Of a stretch of DNA of 43,522 nucleotides, positions 1 to 9,830 are shown piece by piece. The notes beneath the pieces were generated by a model. The model saw only the letters and a list, made by a program, of their open reading frames with translations. It was not told the DNA's origin and ran no database searches. Made by a program: the position numbers and the translations under genes. Every line of letters begins with the position of its first letter. The stretch's first letter is position 1. The DNA lies in NCBI GenBank assembly GCA_002633005.1, contig NMRA01000830.1:86177-129698 (forward strand). Reading direction: 5' to 3'. The DNA is from Phoronis australis. Taxonomy: Eukaryota > Phoronida > Phoronidae.

Positions 1-154
1 TTTAAAATAATATTTTGAAAAACAACTAATTTTCTGCTCTCTAACTCAGATCTGGACAGCCTTTCCATGGGCGCAGTTGTAGGGCCTACTCAAGCCACAG
101 AATTGTAACCTCTGTTTCACATGACAGCATGCATGTGCAGTTTTAGTCAGTAAT

Positions 155-363
155 TAACACACAATCCATAAGGAGCGAAGCATGGTCACAGAATAATTAA
201 TACACAATCCATACAGAGTGCAGCATGGTCACAGAACAGTTAATACACAATCCATTGGGAGTGCAGCATGGTCACAGAATAAATAGTAAACAACCCATAC
301 ATAGCGCAGCATGGTCACAGAATAGTTAATACACAATCCATACAGAGCGCAGCATGCCGTCAC
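155..363. repeat. 43-bp tandem repeat, about 4.8 copies
   Basis: Five consecutive units begin near 155, 198, 241, 284 and 327. Each contains an ACACAATCCAT-like start and a GCAGCATGGTCACAGAA-like end, with a few substitutions between copies. There are no unique spacers, so this is a minisatellite and not a CRISPR array. It lies about 150 bases left of the LTR element. The remaining bases 1-154 and 364-509 show no gene that I can support. Confidence 0.9.
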
Positions 364-509
364 ATATCACCTACACACAGTTTATTGAGACATGAAAGCC
401 AGAGGTCAATTTGATGCAAAGTTAGCTCCTGTTGAGGTTTGAACAGCAAGTGGCCGCGTTCAGCCTCATTCACTAGTCTGCAGGGGTACAGGCTAGTATT
501 ATTTGTAAG

Positions 510-630
510 TGTTTATAGCTTGTACAGTTTACATATACACTGCCAGGTGTCCTTGCAGTTCAGTTCTCTACATGCTCAGTCTCGATGCAAGAGTGTTCAG
601 CTTTGCGTCTCTTTACAGAACTCATTAACA
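510..630 (+). repeat. 5' LTR of the Gypsy-type element
   Basis: This copy matches the LTR at 2622-2775 but lacks about 30 bases present there near position 2715-2745. It begins with TG and ends with CA, the usual LTR termini. The primer-site-like sequence follows at about 632. Confidence 0.88.
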
Positions 631-737
631 TGTTGGCAGCGGCAGGATCAACTCAGGGAACTCAGTGAAATGCCGATCAAAGACAAGTACTGCTGAACTT
701 TGTGAATTTGACTTGTTAATAGGTGACCTTGCGTATC

Positions 738-1440
738 ATGGTATCAAAAATGGCGGAGAGCAGTTTAAGGTTACCACCACCGATCTGTCTGACAAGTATA
801 AATTTAGCGGACGATTTCAAAAAGTGGAAACAACAGTTATATATGATGTACAAGCTCCACTGCGCCAGACCTGAGGTCATTGAAATGGCCAAATATTTCA
901 AATACTCGGTAGATGCTCACAAAGAAGACCCAGTGAAGGTACTAGAACAATTGGAAGTTTACTGTGCTCCTAAACAAAACAATGTCAAGCAAATATTTTG
1001 CTTTTAGCAAATCAAATATCAGGAGCCATTTGACAAATTTCTGACTGAAATCCGCTCACAGGCAGAATGGTGCGATTTCAGAGATAGTAGTGACAGAATG
1101 AGACAAAATTGTTCCATCTGCACCGACCATGTTACAAGAAAGATTGCTCAGAGAAAACAATTTAACCTTGGTCCAATGTATCGACACATGTCGCGCTTTT
1201 GAGATATCCATTCACGGTGTGGGAGAGATGAGAGCAAAAACAGATCAAATTCAGAAAATCATCACTTCTACACGTAAACCTCTGCCACGCACTCCTAAAA
1301 CTAATGGTAGTAGTAATGATTGAATGATGTACTGTAAATTTTGCAGAAAAAAACACAAACCTGGAAAAAGTTTTGTCCTGCATCAGGAGCAAAGTTTGGT
1401 CAAACTGTAAGAAAATAATCATTTCAAAGCGAAAACAGTC
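738..1440 (+). pseudogene. Gag-like remnant with zinc knuckle
   Basis: A reading frame at 738-1005 resembles the capsid-like region of Gypsy Gag, with a DDFKKWKQQLYMM stretch. It continues after stops and a frameshift through a QEPFDKFLTEIRSQA-like segment (about 1015-1075). The part at 1129-1323 includes the family-typical RLLRENNLTLVQCIDTCR. A zinc-knuckle-like piece with CKFC, K-H and FC spacing follows at about 1330-1390. The order Gag then knuckle fits a Gypsy Gag. Several stops and frame changes show that it is not translated as one protein. Confidence 0.75.
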
Positions 1441-1499
1441 TTCCGTGCCATTTTGTCACTGTTAAAAACAAAGTCTCTGAAATTACTCTGTTAGCATAC

Positions 1500-2530
1500 T
1501 ATGACAGCAGCCATAACGGTTTAGGCGCTGTGATCATGCAACATGATTACGGCGCGGAACACTATTTTCTGGCTTGGTATGCCCCGTGAGATCAAACAGC
1601 TCGTGGATGAATGCGAAACGTGCCAGATCATGAAAGCCTCAAACCCAAAGGAGACATCGAGACAATCATACAATGGAAATTGTGTATTGTGGGAAACCAT
1701 CGGTCAACTTATTCGAGATCTCCGGTCGACACTATCTTGTTGTTGTCGACTATGCATCAAACTTCATTGAAGTCAATCTGCATACATACTTGACATCTAA
1801 GTTTGTCTTAAACTGTCTGAAGAGACATTTCCCACGATACGGTGTACCAACACGCATTGTGTCCGACCGCAGTACACAGTTCACGGGTGATGAAATTCGT
1901 CTATTTGCTACGACCAGGGGAATGCACCATGGACATCAACAAGCTAACGGGAAGGCGGACTCTGGAGTTAAAATCATTAAGACGACATAAGAAATGTGTC
2001 CAAGATGGTTCCGACCAATACCTTACATTATTGGAACTGCGTAACACAACGTGGCAAGAAACCAACCAAAGTCCGGCAGAAATGATTTTGGTCGACAAAC
2101 CAGGTCGCATATTCCATCATTGGCAGTTATGCATGGTGATGGCAAACTCAATGTCGATGTGGGAAAGCAATGAAAATACCACGACCGTATTAAGTGTTCA
2201 CAATATGATAGGCATGCTAAGGATTTAACTGTTCTTGATGAAGGTCAACCAGTGTGTTTTCAGCATACCAACAGTAAATATTGGGACAGCAGAGTAGTTG
2301 CCAAACAACTGAAGGATCACTCGTACTGTATTCGTAGCCACCTCTGAGCTGATTATGTCCAAAACCATCATCATATCCGATTGGACATAGAGCAATCTCC
2401 TAAAGAGCATTTCGAGGAACTGATCGCTCTAGGTATCCCGGAAACCGATGCGTGTGAAAATTCAACTACTACAGATGATACCAGTACTCACATCCGACCC
2501 TCTGGACAACGTTTCAAGGATTATGTTAGA
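1500..2530 (+). pseudogene. Gypsy integrase remnant with RNase H scrap
   Basis: A short SSHNGLGAVIMQ-like piece at about 1508-1540 resembles RNase H. It runs directly into an integrase zinc-binding end, where the CETC pair of the HHCC finger is visible at about 1612-1625. The catalytic core follows in another frame at 1673-1990. It has VVDYASNF with the first Asp and SDRSTQFT with the second. At the place of the usual catalytic Glu the sequence reads NGKADSGVK, so that residue is Asp. Frame changes continue to about 2530. Reverse transcriptase should lie upstream and is missing. Confidence 0.78.
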
Positions 2531-2621
2531 TGTTTACTTTAATTTGTTGTAAGATTTTCTCGTTTCATGGATTGAATGAAAACTGACATTACATGAGTTT
2601 TCTTCTTTTTAGAAAAGGGGA

Positions 2622-2775
2622 TGTTTATAGCTAGTATAGTTTACATATACACTGCCAGGTGTCCTTGCACTTCAGTTCTCTGTATGCTAAGTGTCGATGT
2701 AAAAGTGTTTAGCTTTGTGTTCATAATTAAACTAGTTAGCAAATGATCGGTGTCTCTTTACACAACTCGTTAACA
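2622..2775 (+). repeat. 3' LTR of the Gypsy-type element
   Basis: This direct copy of the LTR at 510-630 follows the polypurine tract AGAAAAGGGGA (about 2611-2621). At 154 bp it is the fuller copy. It ends TTAACA, followed by GTCAG, the presumed target duplication. Confidence 0.88.
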
Positions 2776-3940
2776 GTCAGCCAGGAGTGTGGATTCTGCA
2801 GGAGGAAGTTACATCTGAGAGTGTGAGAGATCCATCTAGTATCAACTGGAGGACATCAAGTCAAAGTAGCATGGACGCAAAATGACCTGATCTTGAAATA
2901 AAATGTTATTTCAGTTCTAGCACAAGTAAGAAATTTTGCCACTCAACGAGTTTTTAGTTCAAAGTGTGCGAACTTGACTATTTGAGACGAATACGGACTT
3001 AAATGAACAAGCAATGTGATGTAGACGATTGCCAAGGTGTAAGCGACCAATCAAACAGACTCCAAGTGTAATGGGATGGCCTACCTATTTCAATATATTC
3101 CAAAATATGGCTTGCCCATGAAATTGATTGATCAAGCTGTTAGTATAGAACATTATCACATGGAAATGGATGAACTTTGTAATACACAAGCTCCATTAGA
3201 TGACTTGTACATCCACAACTCTCAATGAGAATGAAATTGAGTTCCAAGCAGACTGTTATATATTTAAACTGACATTCCTCCACATTTTGGTTGAAGGAAA
3301 GTGACTGGGTTTGAACAGTTATGAAACAGTTGTGTGTCAGCGAAATTGCTTGAATTGATATTCCGTGCACTCCACGGAGACCATGTACTTCAACTAGAGT
3401 GAACTGTAGATTACAAATTAAATATTAATCCAATCAACAATGCATAATTACGCAATCAGTGCAAAAATTTCCCTCTCAGCAAGCCACCACATTTGTAAGG
3501 AAAGCTATAACCACTCCCAAGTCAAGAAAATGGATCAACCCGACATATTTGTAGGGATGGATCAACTAGTAATGGTTTTAGACCTGTCCCTAATGAACCA
3601 AATTCCCGTCACATGTAACTTTATGCTCCCTGGAATTTGACCCACTTAGGAAGCACATACCGCTATAACCACTCCCAAGTCTATATTCTACATTTCATGA
3701 AACAATAGTATCCTTGGGAGGATCTGGATCGCCTTATTTAGTTTTCAGATATATTTTATATTAAGAAATTCATGGGAGAAAAGAAATGCCACCAGATTCA
3801 TACATCCTTGTAATGCCTTTATTACAATACCTTTGCTTGAAAACACACACAGTTACACACACGCCAAAACACACACATGGAGATGTGATTTCAGAATCTT
3901 ATGTCCATTCCAACATGGATTGTTAATAACTTTTACTTTA
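2776..3940. other. No gene recognised; scattered short repeats
   Basis: This stretch holds no coding sequence I recognise. A 20-base GCTATAACCACTCCCAAGTC occurs twice (about 3505 and 3663). At about 3709-3770 a segment resembles one arm of the fold-back repeat at 40.5 kb. A short CA-rich tract lies at 3845-3882. If the minus-strand lectin gene continues downstream of its FN3 exons, its next exons were not detected here. Confidence 0.5.
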
Positions 3941-3941
3941 C

Positions 3942-4036
3942 CTGTTTCAGCGGTTGTTATATCCATAACCTTTGCTACTGATTGAAAGGACATATCATTA
4001 ACTACTGTGACTTCAACATCATACCGCCAGAATACA
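3942..4036 (-). pseudogene. Partial second FN3 3' exon, cut by retroelement
   Basis: Read on the minus strand this encodes YVFWRYDVEVTVVNDM and then a segment ending TTAETG at a GTAAAG splice donor. It is closely similar to the end of the FN3 exon at 5061-5280, which reads IRYDVEVTAVNDM and ends TTAQTG. Both exons end in phase 1. The 5' part is absent: at about 4030-4040 the sequence passes into an RTE-like reverse transcriptase on the plus strand. The remainder of the exon is not found beyond the retroelement. It is a truncated exon copy, possibly still spliceable only at its donor side. Confidence 0.7.
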
Positions 4037-4962
4037 TATTGACAACCACGTCTCTGAAAGGAGTTAGACAGGGAGACCCAATTTCACCTAAACTGTTTAC
4101 ACTGACAATGGAAGAAATCTTCAAATCTTCAGACCTTCAAAGGGGAGTAAACATAGACGGAGAACATCTAACAGACCTAAGATTTGCAGATGATGTTGCC
4201 TTGTGCACAGAAGACATAATACAATTAGAAACAAATTTAAATGTACTGAATGAAGAAAGCAACAATGTGGGATTAAAGATACACAAGGACAAGACAAAGT
4301 ACATGACAAATTTTGAAAAAGATGAACAAGTAATGGTGGAGAACAAGATCATTCAGAGAGTCACACAATATAAATACCTCGGACAAATTATACAAATGGG
4401 AAACCGTATGACCAATGAAATACAAATCCGAATAAGAGCTGGATGGAGTTGCTTTGGAAAAAACAGAGAAATATTCCAAGACAAGAACATACCCATATCC
4501 CTGAAAAGAAAAGTATTTGACCAGTGCATCATCCCCACAATCACTTATGGATGCCAAACATGGACCTTAACAAAACAGATAATTGCCAAGCTAAGAACAA
4601 CACAGAGAGCAATGGAGAGAAAATGCTTGGAATAAAGTTACTAGACAGGATTCCACACACAGAGATAAGGGAACAAACAGGAGTCATGGACTTAATCAAG
4701 ACAATTCTGAAATTGAAATGGAGGTGGGGCGGACACGTCGCCAGAGCACAGGACAACAGATGGACAAAAAGATGCAGAGTGGCAACCCAGATATGGAAAG
4801 AGATCAAGAGGACGACCCCAAGCCAGACGGAGAGATGACATCGTGAAGACATGAGGCACAACGTGGATGAGAGCGGCAAGAGACAGAACAAATTGGTAGG
4901 CACTTTCGGAGGGCTACATCCTGCAGTAGATGGACAATGCCTAGAGTCAGAGTCAGAGTCTA
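4037..4962 (+). mobile_element. 5'-truncated RTE-like non-LTR retrotransposon
   Basis: The reading frame to 4635 has reverse transcriptase motifs LKGVRQGDPISP, RFADDVALC and QYKYLGQII. It is followed in another frame (about 4620-4930) by the RTE-type C-terminal region, with EIREQTGV, LKWRWGGHVAR and a final MDNA before a stop. A tandem AGAGTC tail at 4943-4960 follows that stop directly, as in RTE-type elements with a very short 3' end. Endonuclease and the first half of the reverse transcriptase are missing, which fits 5' truncation on insertion. The frameshift near 4630 makes it inactive. Confidence 0.85.
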
Positions 4963-5060
4963 AAACCATACAGACACCTATAAATTGGAGACGAAATAAA
5001 TTCTTACCTCCCCTGTGGCCACTCACTATTAATTCACTGTCACAAGTTAATAACCTTTAC

Positions 5061-5280
5061 CTGTTTGAGCAGTTGTTATAGTTCTATCCATCTCTTGTGA
5101 TTGCAAGGACATATCATTGACTGCTGTGACTTCAACATCATATCTGATGTAAGCATCAAGGTCTTGCAGTATGTGAGATCTGGACTGAGTTGTCTGTGCT
5201 TGACCCCATGTAGTGTCAGAGTTCTTTTTAAATACAATGCGATACTCCAGAATTGAGTTACAGTTTACTGAAGTTGGATC
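5061..5280 (-). CDS. Exon: second half of FN3 domain (modular lectin gene)
   Basis: On the minus strand the acceptor TTTCAG precedes the exon (phase 0) and it ends ACA-G before the donor GTAAAG (phase 1). It encodes PTSVNCNSILEYRIVFKK, then TWGQAQTT and LDAYIRYDVEVTAVND. These are the C to G strands of a fibronectin type III fold, with the conserved Tyr of Y-x-V-x-V. The first half of the domain is the exon at 5469-5551, and the phase-0 junction is a usual place for FN3 domains to be split. The role is extracellular spacing or adhesion. This is the last intact exon placed for the gene. Confidence 0.82.
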
Positions 5281-5468
5281 CTGAAATGGAAAAACTGAAG
5301 TATTTGGAAAAAGAAAAATGGACATAATTACTGCAATTAGTTGAATGCTTTTTGTTTAAGTCAACCATAATGCATGCTGTATATATGTATGAGTTTAGTG
5401 AGCTATCAGTGACTCTTGAAGTAACACAGATGTTTTGTAAAGTAAAGTTTCACCAAAGTAATACTTAC

Positions 5469-5551
5469 ATCCCAAGTAAGTGTTAGAGTGGCTTTTGTAG
5501 AACTACCTTGTCGTGCTGATGTACCAGTCAAGTTTTGTACAGGAGAGGGTG
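5469..5551 (-). CDS. Exon: first half of FN3 domain
   Basis: The 83-base exon has acceptor TTCCTTAG and donor GTAAGT on the minus strand. It encodes SPVQNLTGTSARQGSSTKA followed by TLTLTWD, the A and B strands of an FN3 domain with the conserved Trp. Entry phase 1 matches the upstream exon (6652-6957), and exit phase 0 matches the exon at 5061-5280. Small size, splice consensus and domain continuity together support it. Confidence 0.82.
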
Positions 5552-5683
5552 CTAAGGAAAAACAAGTGAACAAATTAAGCAGTGGTTAACTTTCCAAATG
5601 AACTAAGTTTTTGCAATCATTCTACAAAACAAAGTACAATCTTATCACTCAGTGATGAACTTAAAGCCGATCAAGGTAACCTT

Positions 5684-5965
5684 CAGTGGCAGATTTAGGG
5701 GGTGAGGGGCAAAGGGGGCCATGGCCCTCCTAAAATTCTACCAGATACCATTTGGCAGTTTGGGTGCCAATTGCTGACTAGCACATGCGTGCAACCAGGG
5801 GGTTCGGGGGGGGGGGGGGGAATAAACAATGCATAGGCCCTGAACGAACTCCGTTTACCGTTTTTTTTTGTCAAAAGGTCCGCAAACCCAAAAATTCGAG
5901 ATCCCGGCATTCCTACACTTTAAGCTGGTCATTCCTGTGCCCTGCCCCACCAACTCAAAATCCTG
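5684..5965. mobile_element. Short inverted-repeat element, 5-bp duplication ACCTT
   Basis: The element starts CAGTGGCAGATTTAGG and is flanked by ACCTT on both sides (5679-5683, 5966-5970). It is the reverse complement of the element at 33,839-34,141 for most of its length, including the GGCATGGCCC-like and TACCATTTGGCAG stretches. Its right terminal repeat has lost about 10 bases. It contains a run of 17 G (about 5812-5828) and a run of T. There is no coding capacity, so it is a non-autonomous DNA transposon in an intron. Confidence 0.82.
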
Positions 5966-6651
5966 ACCTTTTACGTATTTTAATTCCTAAATCAAAAAAC
6001 CTGCCTTATGAACACAGGCATTGAACTGACAGAATACACAATGGTAACAGCAATTCTATGGTTCAAGAGTTCAATATTCAGTTGTTATAAAACAGAGCAT
6101 TTTATTAATGAGCTTTGTTCAAATTCATAATTACCCAGAAACATCTGGCCAGGCCTGGCTGTATACAAACTTTCAAGAAAGCAAAAGAAAAGCCTCGGCG
6201 AGGGGGGGGCAAATACGGGACATTTTGCTCACATACAACCAGTTTCGCCCCCAAAAGAACACCATTTCTGATAGAATTCCCTAAAAATCTTAGGTTCTGG
6301 GTTTGAACTCTAAAAAGGCCCACATTTCCAACAGAACTGTATTGAAGAAGTTACACTTTTATTGTGACTTGATGTGTTGAAACAAAACAAATATAAACGT
6401 TATTACTTCAATTGTAAATAAATAATCATTTTATAGGATTTTAATCCATACAAAAGGATCATGAAAAGAAGAACTAGGTTAGAGTCGTGTCTCCAAACAA
6501 ATGGGTGCCCTTTAATCATGCTTACTCTCTGAAAGCGCGTGCATTCTAATTTCCCAGTGGCACTCACTGTCGCAAAAATATGTGGGGTAACTAGAGCACA
6601 AAACAAACAAGACAGAGAGAGTAAAGGTAAGTTCTGTAGAAGACAACTTAC
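5966..6651. other. Intron sequence, nothing recognised
   Basis: This lies between the Ig/FN3-like exon and the first FN3 half exon. A G-rich AGGGGGGGGC stretch at about 6200 and long AT-rich runs are present. I see no exon, RNA gene or clear repeat end. Confidence 0.5.
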
Positions 6652-6957
6652 TTGTACAAAACATTATACTTTTAGCTGAAGTCCACTCAATAATCCCATC
6701 TGCATAAACTACTTGACCATTGAACTTGTATAACCCTGCAGTTGTTAGTTCTACTTCACGTTGCACAACACCAGTGGACAATAAGCTAGGAGTTATGTCC
6801 CCTCCTACTTGACTCCATGATGTTGATGTATTCAGTTTATACAGTACAACAAACTTTGTGGCGGTGGGTAAATGTGTCTTGACCGAGGGCCAGGCCTGGA
6901 AGGTCAAGATCACCTTGCTGTCAGACTGAGCCAATGTTGAAGAATGCCACCAGTGAT
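6652..6957 (-). CDS. Exon: Ig/FN3-like domain (modular lectin gene)
   Basis: On the minus strand the acceptor TTTTTCAG leads into DHWWHSSTLAQSDSKVILTF and the donor GTAAGT follows FCT. The 306-base exon is phase 1-1 and encodes about 102 residues. Alternating hydrophobic strands are visible (KVILTFQAW, KFVVLYKL, REVELTTAGLYKFNGQVVY). The AGLYKFNGQVVY stretch resembles the F strand of an Ig-like domain, with Tyr but Phe-Asn in place of the Cys. I read it as an Ig- or FN3-like beta sandwich without the usual disulphide, but cannot name the family. It sits between the unnamed beta domain and the FN3 domain. Confidence 0.72.
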
Positions 6958-8279
6958 CTGAAAAATACATTCCTCAAATGACAGATTTCAAATCATGTTT
7001 TATCACATAAGCTCCTCACAGCGGTAACATGAACAATAATCTTGTTCGTAAACAGAACATCTCACTTGCACAAACAATTAACAACAATACCTAGTTAGAA
7101 ATCATGTTAAAACAACACTTTCATCATAGCATAACAAAAAACTGGGAAAATTAATCCAAAACATTCATTACTCAAAGCAACAATAAGAACCCTTGTTTTC
7201 AGATTTTTCCTATAAAAACGTTTCAGACAAGATGCATGCCATGCGTGGCGACCACTTGAGGAGGAAATCTTTAAAGTAGTTGATTTTGTTAAATGCACGG
7301 CACTTCATTGTTCACAGTGCCGCACGTGACACTTGTTTGCGTGACTTTCCTGTTACCCTCCTTCATTCTTTGCAGTATTTCACACCCGCCGTGTCTCACT
7401 GTGTGCGTCATCAGCTTATACTCTGCGGTGGCATTACTGCGTCATTTTATCTTCACTTGAGAATGAAACGAGTATTTTTCGAAATATCGTGTGTCTTTTT
7501 AAATTATGTCGCTAGGTCAGTTACTGTATCTATGTTCAGTTGAGAGTAGAGTTTTGTTCCGAAAGTACGAACGTAACGGAATAAAGACTGAACAATGAAA
7601 AGTGTCGTGCATTTAACAAATTCTGTATAACCGAAAACTTGCTCCCAAAGTACAGCCAGAACACAGTTTGGAAATGTTTAATCCATCGACTTGTAGCCAG
7701 GAAGAAGTTAACAATGATTAATTTTGAAATGCAAATATCCTTAATTACTTAAAGTAAAATTAAACGTGGACTTTCTGCCAAAAACAAGTTTTGATTTCCA
7801 GAAGGGCATGACCTGATCCTTCAGAAGGTCATGAGTTTGGTCTGAAGAAATTACTTTTAAACTGTGTGATAAGTGACCAAGTGTTAACGGAAGGCACGGG
7901 TTAAAATATAAATTCAAGGTAATGGACACAATTTGAAGACCAAAATTGTTGGTGACAGGAAAGAGGCTGTTTGATTAAATGCAATTTTTCTTCTGAAATG
8001 TTTCAGCATTAAAACATGACTATAACCTGTAAGACATGTGGCAGCCATGTTTGCCTAATCATAAACAATGCAAAAATGAATATTTAAAAACGGACTTCAA
8101 TCAATAAAGAAAATGCTTCAAGTAACTTTTCAAAATTTTGCTTGATAGCTGTTCTTTCGACTGAAAACAGGCACAGCTTCAGCTGGAGGCTCTATTGGGA
8201 ATTTTGAATAATGTAGGCCGCGGGTACGATATAACTGAAATGACATGCAGTTTGAATGGCACTTAACAAAATAACCTAC
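6958..8279. other. Intron sequence, nothing recognised
   Basis: AT-rich intron between two exons of the lectin gene. I see no coding exon, RNA gene or recognisable transposon end in it. Confidence 0.5.
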
Positions 8280-8537
8280 TTTTTGAATCAACTAAAGCCT
8301 GCATGGCAGGCACGCGTGATGCTGAATTGATGGGCACAGTGTAAGTCTGGCCGTTTGTGAGCGATCCATCAAACAATTCCTTGTCATACATGGTGCCGGG
8401 GGTCACATGACTACAGCAACTGTCACCGCCATCTTTGACACGGATGACAATGGATCCTGTATTACTGGCGTAGTGATACCCCATGACATCACCTTGCTTT
8501 ACTTGAACAGCATTAGACAGACGCATCTCTTGTTCAC
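8280..8537 (-). CDS. Exon: second half of unnamed beta-rich ectodomain
   Basis: Minus-strand acceptor TATTGTCAG and donor GTAGGT bound a 258-base phase 1-1 exon. It encodes GEQEMRLSNAVQVKQGDVMG, then YHYASNTGSIVIRVKDGG, a CCSHVTPGTMYD segment and a PINSASRVPAMQALV end. Together with the exon at 11,046-11,264 it forms a domain of about 158 residues rich in beta strands, containing a QGDVMGYHY turn and a vicinal Cys pair. Such two-exon domains occur in invertebrate secreted proteins with lectin modules, but I do not know a family name. The function is unknown. Confidence 0.75.
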
Positions 8538-8889
8538 CTGACAATACACAACAGAAAGACACATACCATATAACCAGTACCGATGAAAAAATAAAAACCT
8601 TTCTAGCAGAGTCACAACATATCAATACGGCATGCTCTTCACATACATTTGAGTAGTCACATACTTATTAGGCTTAATTACATGGACGTTTAGCCAAATC
8701 ATATTGGCAGGAAATTCACTGTTTTGAATGGGAATGAAGGAACAAGTAGCCTTATGCAAACACAACAATCCTTAGAATTCAGTGTTCCACATGTACTGTC
8801 AGGCCATGTCTGTGATGCCTGATGATACCTATTTATCTCAAATGTTGCATTTATACAACAATCGTTCACATGAAATGATCTCCACATTA

Positions 8890-9395
8890 CGACGTTTTCC
8901 CGTTGCTCCCAACTTGTTCGATTCTATAGCCCAACAACAAGTTGGGAAATTTACCCATCACCAATATCTTACACGATTGATTAACTCCATTCTGGCATTC
9001 ATGGTTGGAGGGCCAGCTCTCTTTTGTTCGATAATTGCTCTTATCTCCAATAAAATTGTATCTACCCTGACTGGGCTGTGTTGTTAAAAATAAAAGTTAA
9101 GTTATAACACACTTGAACGTAAACCAATAGCATTTTTGAAATCTTCGTAAAATGGTGATCATTTTTAGTTTTTTAATGGCCAAACTCGCTCAACTGCAAC
9201 CGAAGTTACGACAATCAATTCTTTCCGAATACACCAATTCACTCTGAGTTTGACAGTGTTCACACCTGGTCTGTAATAAGCCTGGTAGATAATTGGCCTG
9301 CTTGTTGTCATACCAGACAAAGGAGTGTGCTTGGTAGTTAACAAAAAAGTTAGATGTTATCACATGCTCAGAACCCCCTACGTCTGGTAAAATCA
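8890..9395. repeat. Interspersed repeat R1, copy 1
   Basis: About 500 bases are shared in the same orientation with 18,940-19,440, 37,880-38,390 and, in part, 35,246-35,640. Landmarks are CAGCTCTCTTTTGTTCGATA, a GACTGGGCTG-like stretch and TACCAGACAAA. Near its start it has a perfect 11-bp inverted repeat, CCCAACTTGTT (8908-8918) and AACAAGTTGGG (8936-8946). No coding capacity is conserved between copies. The class is unknown. Confidence 0.78.
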
Positions 9396-9830
9396 CTTAA
9401 CGGGAAAACGCTGTCATGAGGTGCAATTATGTGTGTAAACAGAACTGAAATGGACCAAACTGACAATGAGGTGATCACTTTTGTCTTTCTTATCTGAGGT
9501 AGGGTAAATTGCACCCAGTCATCTTGTTTTGTGTCAACTATAAGTCTAAGTACGAACAAGGAAATAAATATCCCAATTGCACTTCCTGTGAAAAGCACCA
9601 GACCAACACAAAAACATTGACGCACTCATGACATTAATTGTTTGACATGTGAAAGTGAGTCATCGACTAGAACATGTTGTGACCCGGAATACAGGTAAGA
9701 ACCAAAGTTAGACATGATGATGAGATCCCAAACTTATTTTCAAGAATATCCACAAGAGCAGCGCGGAGCATTCAAATGCGCCCACAACTGCATTGCAAAT
9801 GGTGTGCTTTTAGGGTTATTTATTTGTATT
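9396..9830. other. Intron sequence, nothing recognised
   Basis: No exon, RNA gene or transposon end is visible. The next repeat array begins at about 9830. Confidence 0.45.

Larger units (their letters stand above)
510..2775 (+). mobile_element. Decayed Gypsy-type LTR retrotransposon
   Basis: Two direct LTR copies (510-630 and 2622-2775) start with TGTTTATAGC and end with TTAACA. They enclose gag-like and integrase-like sequence in the order expected of Ty3/Gypsy elements. The 5' LTR is followed by a primer-site-like TTGGCAGCGGCAGGATC. The 3' LTR is preceded by the purine tract AGAAAAGGGGA. The flanks GTAAG (505-509) and GTCAG (2776-2780) fit a 5-bp target duplication with one mismatch. Only about 2.3 kb long, it lacks protease, reverse transcriptase and most of RNase H, and carries frameshifts, so it is internally deleted and inactive. 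Confidence 0.88.

Noticed and set aside
155-363. Candidate CRISPR array
   Set aside because: Units are contiguous 43-bp copies without unique spacers, and the window is animal DNA.
4541-5026. 161-codon open frame on the minus strand
   Set aside because: It is the reverse strand of the RTE-like coding region; the sense strand has clear reverse transcriptase motifs.
5812-5828. Run of 17 G as a regulatory G-quadruplex
   Set aside because: It is a simple homopolymer inside a short transposon and is more likely slippage than function.
9190-9396. Conserved minus-strand open frames in R1 copies (also 19,106 and 38,032)
   Set aside because: The frames are not conserved across all four copies and have no domain; the similarity is that of a non-coding repeat.
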